From positions 682,001 to 746,000 of the forward strand of contig VXAZ01009369.1 of the NCBI GenBank assembly GCA_013399875.1: a DNA stretch of 64,000 nucleotides, in the 5' to 3' direction. This document shows positions 60,404-64,000 of this stretch, piece after piece. A model generated the notes under the pieces. The model saw only the letters and a list, made by a program, of their open reading frames with translations. It had not been told where the DNA came from and searched no databases. The stretch is from Gymnorhina tibicen. Its lineage: Eukaryota; Chordata; Aves; Passeriformes; Artamidae. The first letter of the stretch is position 1. Each line of letters begins with the position of its first letter. The position numbers and the translations under genes are program-made.

Positions 60404-63400
60404 AGATATAAACATCAATTTATTAATTTTTAACTCTCAGTTGTTTTTCACTTCCAGTGCTGATCACTAGAAACACTCAGATTAAGCTTTCCAAATACAT
60501 TGGTGGCATATAATGGCACTGCAATTAAATACTTCCAACATATTAAACAACTATTAAAATGACTTACATACCTATTTTATCTATTCATAGATGACAGTAA
60601 GTCATGTCATAACATTTCACATAAAAGCAGAAAGCATTTTTAATGGATAAGGATACTATGTTAGGAAAAATAGTAATTATTTTAATTATCTTAATTATAA
60701 AAATTGAAATCTCAGAGTTATTCCTTGGAAAATTTCTCTTTGTTTTATTGTGCAATGCTTTCAAAATAGCTAGAATTTGCAGCACAAATCAATCTAAAAA
60801 ATAAAAAGAATCCTAATTGTATAACATATTTCAACACTGTCCCACTTGTTACAGCAATAAAAAAAAATTCTCTTTGTTCAGCATCACTTGAGAATGTAAT
60901 CTCATTTTAAGTGATCACCATTCCTTCCCTCCTCCTAGGAGGAGAAATGTAGACCACCTCACTAGAGAATAAAGAAATTAGTGCCTAGGATAAAAACAAG
61001 GCAACACCTAGGCCTTTAATTTCCTATATCGAAATTGTGCTGTAAGAAATAAGGAAATAATATATTGAGAACAAAAATATTTCATTTGCCAGCAAGAAGT
61101 GTGACATAAACCTGAACCTTTATTGGTGTGACAGACATTAATAACCTCTATGAAATCAAATAGAGATTCAGGGTGGTGTTTCTAGAAGATAAAAGGGGAA
61201 GGCATTGGTCAGAGATAACAGGGTAATTAACTAGTCATAGTTATATACTAAAATGCTTTACAGGAGCTTAAAATTCATAAAACAGGGACTAATCAGATTT
61301 AAGTAGGTTGTTTGTTTTAAAGCAATATTAATTAGCCTTCACTAGAAAGACATTTGAAGTGCTTGTAACCCCAAATCATGCTTTGTTCAGCATGTAAACT
61401 ACAAGAAGTATTCCTGATTTCAGCTGCAGCCCATTTCTCAAATGCTTGTCTCTCTTTGAAGTACCTGCAGCTGGAGATGATGCAGCTCTCAAAAGAGAGA
61501 AACAGGATGTTTGAAAACAAATAGCCTTTAAGTTTATTTGCAGTTTATTTAGCATTTCAGGCAGCAGAAGTCTCCTAGTTGTAAGCAAATTTAAAAGGCA
61601 TTTTTAAAAACTAATAAAAATAGGCATTTATGGTAATTCAAAGGCAAAAGGTGCTATGAGAAATGTAAAAACTCCAAAGCGATTTTTTCCCTTTTGTTTG
61701 TCTTTTCTGGAGTCGTTCTCACTGCAAGTTTCCCAGCTGGTAGGTGTTAATATACACCCTTTCCTCAAATCTATATTTGCAACCCAAATTACGTTTACCT
61801 CTTCACAGTGGAGGATAAGAAGACAAAATGAACATAGCATTCTTGTGTTTAGTAAGACTTAATCAGAAATAAAAATTCATAGGCTTAAAAATTAGAAGGG
61901 GAAAAAAAGCTACTAATCTTTTCTTTTCCCAAATGACTCAGATGCTGAAGACTAAAATTTTTCACCATATCACATTTTGTCTATAAAACTATCTGCTTGC
62001 TTTCAGAAGGACCACTAAAGAACAGATTTCTCAATACTGTGAAGAAAAGTGAATTGGAATGACTGCTTATTTTGCTTCGTATTGCCTTTTGTACACATTT
62101 CCTGGTTAACTGTAATGGGAAGTCATGGGTGTGGCAGATGTGTAATGGGATGTGGAGGGATGTTCCCACATGATATTTCTGTAGTTCCAGAAGTGGGACC
62201 TGAACACAGCCTGTGCAGCTTACCAGTCCCTTCCCAGTGTGAACCATTTATCCAGTGTTGCATTGCTAATGCACATGTGAGCAGAGCTCACCAAGCAGCA
62301 TTCACTCAGCTGTTTTGAATTGTATTTAAATCAAAATGGGAGTTACCCTTCTCTCTTTCTGTGTATCCTATATAGATGTGACTATGGCAAATACTTTTTT
62401 GTTTATCCATTTGTCTGGCTTTTATTAGCACTGGTTTAATTCCAGCACTGCTCACATGTACAGTTGAGACAAAGTTAGACTCAGAGGTACATACACCCTT
62501 CTATCAGCAGAGCTGCAGAGGCTACAGCATGCAAGACAGCTGTGGCTTTTAAAGCTGGCCCCATTACCAGAAGAGCTGAGGACTCCAGATAACACCATTA
62601 TGGTGATTTTAAAGGAATATTTCCTCATTATAGAGAGCAGCCTAAAACTGGGGGGCAGTGACAGAACATCTTATCAGCAGCGCTTAAATGTAGCTTGCAA
62701 GGGCTTCAGTTGGGAATGAACTCGATGAGAGAGCACTCGATTTTCAAAGGCATCACGTTGTTAATGGAAGTAAAAGCCTTGGGAATAAGCACAGAGGTAA
62801 TGGGAGGCAGGAAGTGCTGACTCTTCAATATCAGCATTTGCAACGTGACATGCAGCTTGTTCTGAAAAACAGCTCTTAAACCCTTCAGGACAGTGCAAAG
62901 CAGAGTTCTGCATAAGCAGTCTTTCTCATTTCTGATTATAAGTGATGACTTTGGGGAAAAAAAAAGGCAGAAACTATCCACAAGAGTTTGATTTGATATA
63001 TATCAGGCTGAATTGTCAGTTTCAGACTAAGTGTGGAAATTATCATAAAATCTTGCAGATGGACATTGGCCGGACTAAAAATAAGCAGTAAACCTCACAG
63101 AAATGAGGGATGGGTAATATCTAGCTGCATGAAGTGTCATAAGTTTATCTACATACTCTTTTAGCAGACAAAGTCAGAGCTCCACTACTCTGCACACCTT
63201 CTATTTCCAGCATATATATATTTATTTGTACCTGAAGAAAGGGACTGGCCTCTCTGTTGCGTGCCATACTTGTTTGGATGTCTGCTTCATAATTTTCCCA
63301 AGCTTCAGCTCTGAAGTCCAGGTTTAAGACCAGCTGTCCATACTGGTGTTCTTAGGGGACTATTTTTAAAATCAGCCTTCCAAGATCAAATCAGTTTATA

Positions 63401-63888
63401 GTATTCTCCTCAAACAAACCCTCTCTTTCTCACAGTGAATGACCAGGGTAGATGGGCCAAGTCCTGTGTGAACCCGTAGTTCTGACTACCCTCTCCAGTG
63501 CAACCACGGTGACCCTTCCAGGAACCCTCTGCCTCTTGCATGACAGTGGCATTTGAGCTGGGTCCTGGGTATGCCTGTGTCCAGATTTGTACTTCAGCTG
63601 TTGACAGGACTTTCCAGATTGACACAGGACCAGAGGTAAACCCCTGCCTTCATCTGAGGATGACCCAGCCTTTCTGCTGCAGGATGGTAGCTATCCATGA
63701 GGAAGTTTCTATGGCCTATGTTGCTGCCACCCTAAACCCCGAGACTGGATCCCTACCTAGGGTAGCCCCAGGGACATATGTCAACTCCTCGGAATTATGG
63801 TCCTTCCTCTACCACAAAAGCATCCATTCCACAGCAAAATAAACTGCAGCAACTGGTTGGTTGGTTGCCACAGTGGATTTTTCTTCAA
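60404..63888. other. Noncoding interval
   Basis: No supported gene. The stretch at about 62560-62960 has balanced composition, few simple repeats and several CpGs, like many conserved noncoding elements, but this cannot be tested from one sequence. The remainder is AT-rich unique DNA. Confidence 0.5.
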
Positions 63889-64000
63889 TGGTTGTGGTTT
63901 AAAACCAGCTAGAAATGAAGCTCCAAGCAACCACTTCCCTTCCCCCCACCCTCTCCAGGGAGAAAGAAACAAAAAGGCAGAGATTATGGGTTGAGAAAAA
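63889..64000 (-). mobile_element. Avian ERV LTR, U5 end, antisense, cut by the window edge
   Basis: TGGTTGTGGTTTAAAACCAG, then GCAACCACTTCCCTTCCCCC, CACCCTCTCCAGGGAGAAAG and GCAGAGATTATGGGTTGAGA, is the complement of the 3' part of a common avian LTR type. In sense that LTR reads ..TCTCAACCCA...CTGGG...GGGGGAAG...GGTTAAACCACAAC. The TG at 63889 would be the LTR edge. The remainder, including promoter and polyadenylation signal, lies beyond 64000, so length and duplication cannot be checked. Confidence 0.65.

Overview
This window looks like a gene-poor, AT-rich intergenic or deep intronic stretch of a bird genome, most likely a songbird (Passeriformes). The evidence is its repeats. It carries several CR1 LINE fragments, some with the octamer-type 3' tail (repeats of ATTCTATG). 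It also carries two copies of a tRNA-Ile-headed, CR1-tailed SINE that matches the pattern of zebra finch TguSINE1, and several avian-type retroviral LTRs. I recognise no intact protein-coding gene, tRNA gene, rRNA gene or CRISPR array. Almost every open frame is short and looks accidental, or lies inside a repeat.

Layout. Positions 1-8.9 kb are unique AT-rich DNA with a few weak ancient-repeat relics. A 5'-truncated antisense CR1 with a recognisable reverse-transcriptase C-terminus lies at 8.92-9.82 kb. A 300-bp polypyrimidine block ending in 22 perfect TTTCC units lies at 12.6-12.9 kb. Between 17 and 21.5 kb are a sense CR1 tail, a short SINE copy and an internal CR1 fragment that is nearly identical to part of the 9-kb copy. 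Positions 21.5-32.9 kb are unique DNA. At 32.9-33.44 kb is a decayed gag-pol fragment with zinc-knuckle-like and aspartic-protease-like segments of Ty3/Gypsy type, followed at once by a CR1 tail. The better SINE copy is at 34.6 kb and an ATCT-rich microsatellite at 34.75 kb. A possible minus-strand exon lies at 36.76-36.95 kb. A large old antisense CR1 spans 39.75-41.05 kb.

Two apparently complete solo LTRs, both on the minus strand, have visible target-site duplications: 369 bp at 47.68 kb (4-bp CTAA) and 679 bp at 59.72 kb (6-bp TGTTCC). A third antisense LTR begins at 63.89 kb and runs off the window. A G-rich patch with a canonical G-quadruplex motif lies at 48.8-49.0 kb, and a CR1 3' end at 58.6-58.9 kb.

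No set of genes works together here. The window is best read as a record of retroelement insertion. The items most worth a second look are the Gypsy-like gag-pol relic (unusual in a bird), the CpG-bearing 679-bp solo LTR with exact target-site duplications, the end-less internal CR1 fragment, the candidate exon at 36.8 kb and the 157-codon open frame at 54.2 kb. All identifications rest on recognising sequence patterns by eye; no search was run.
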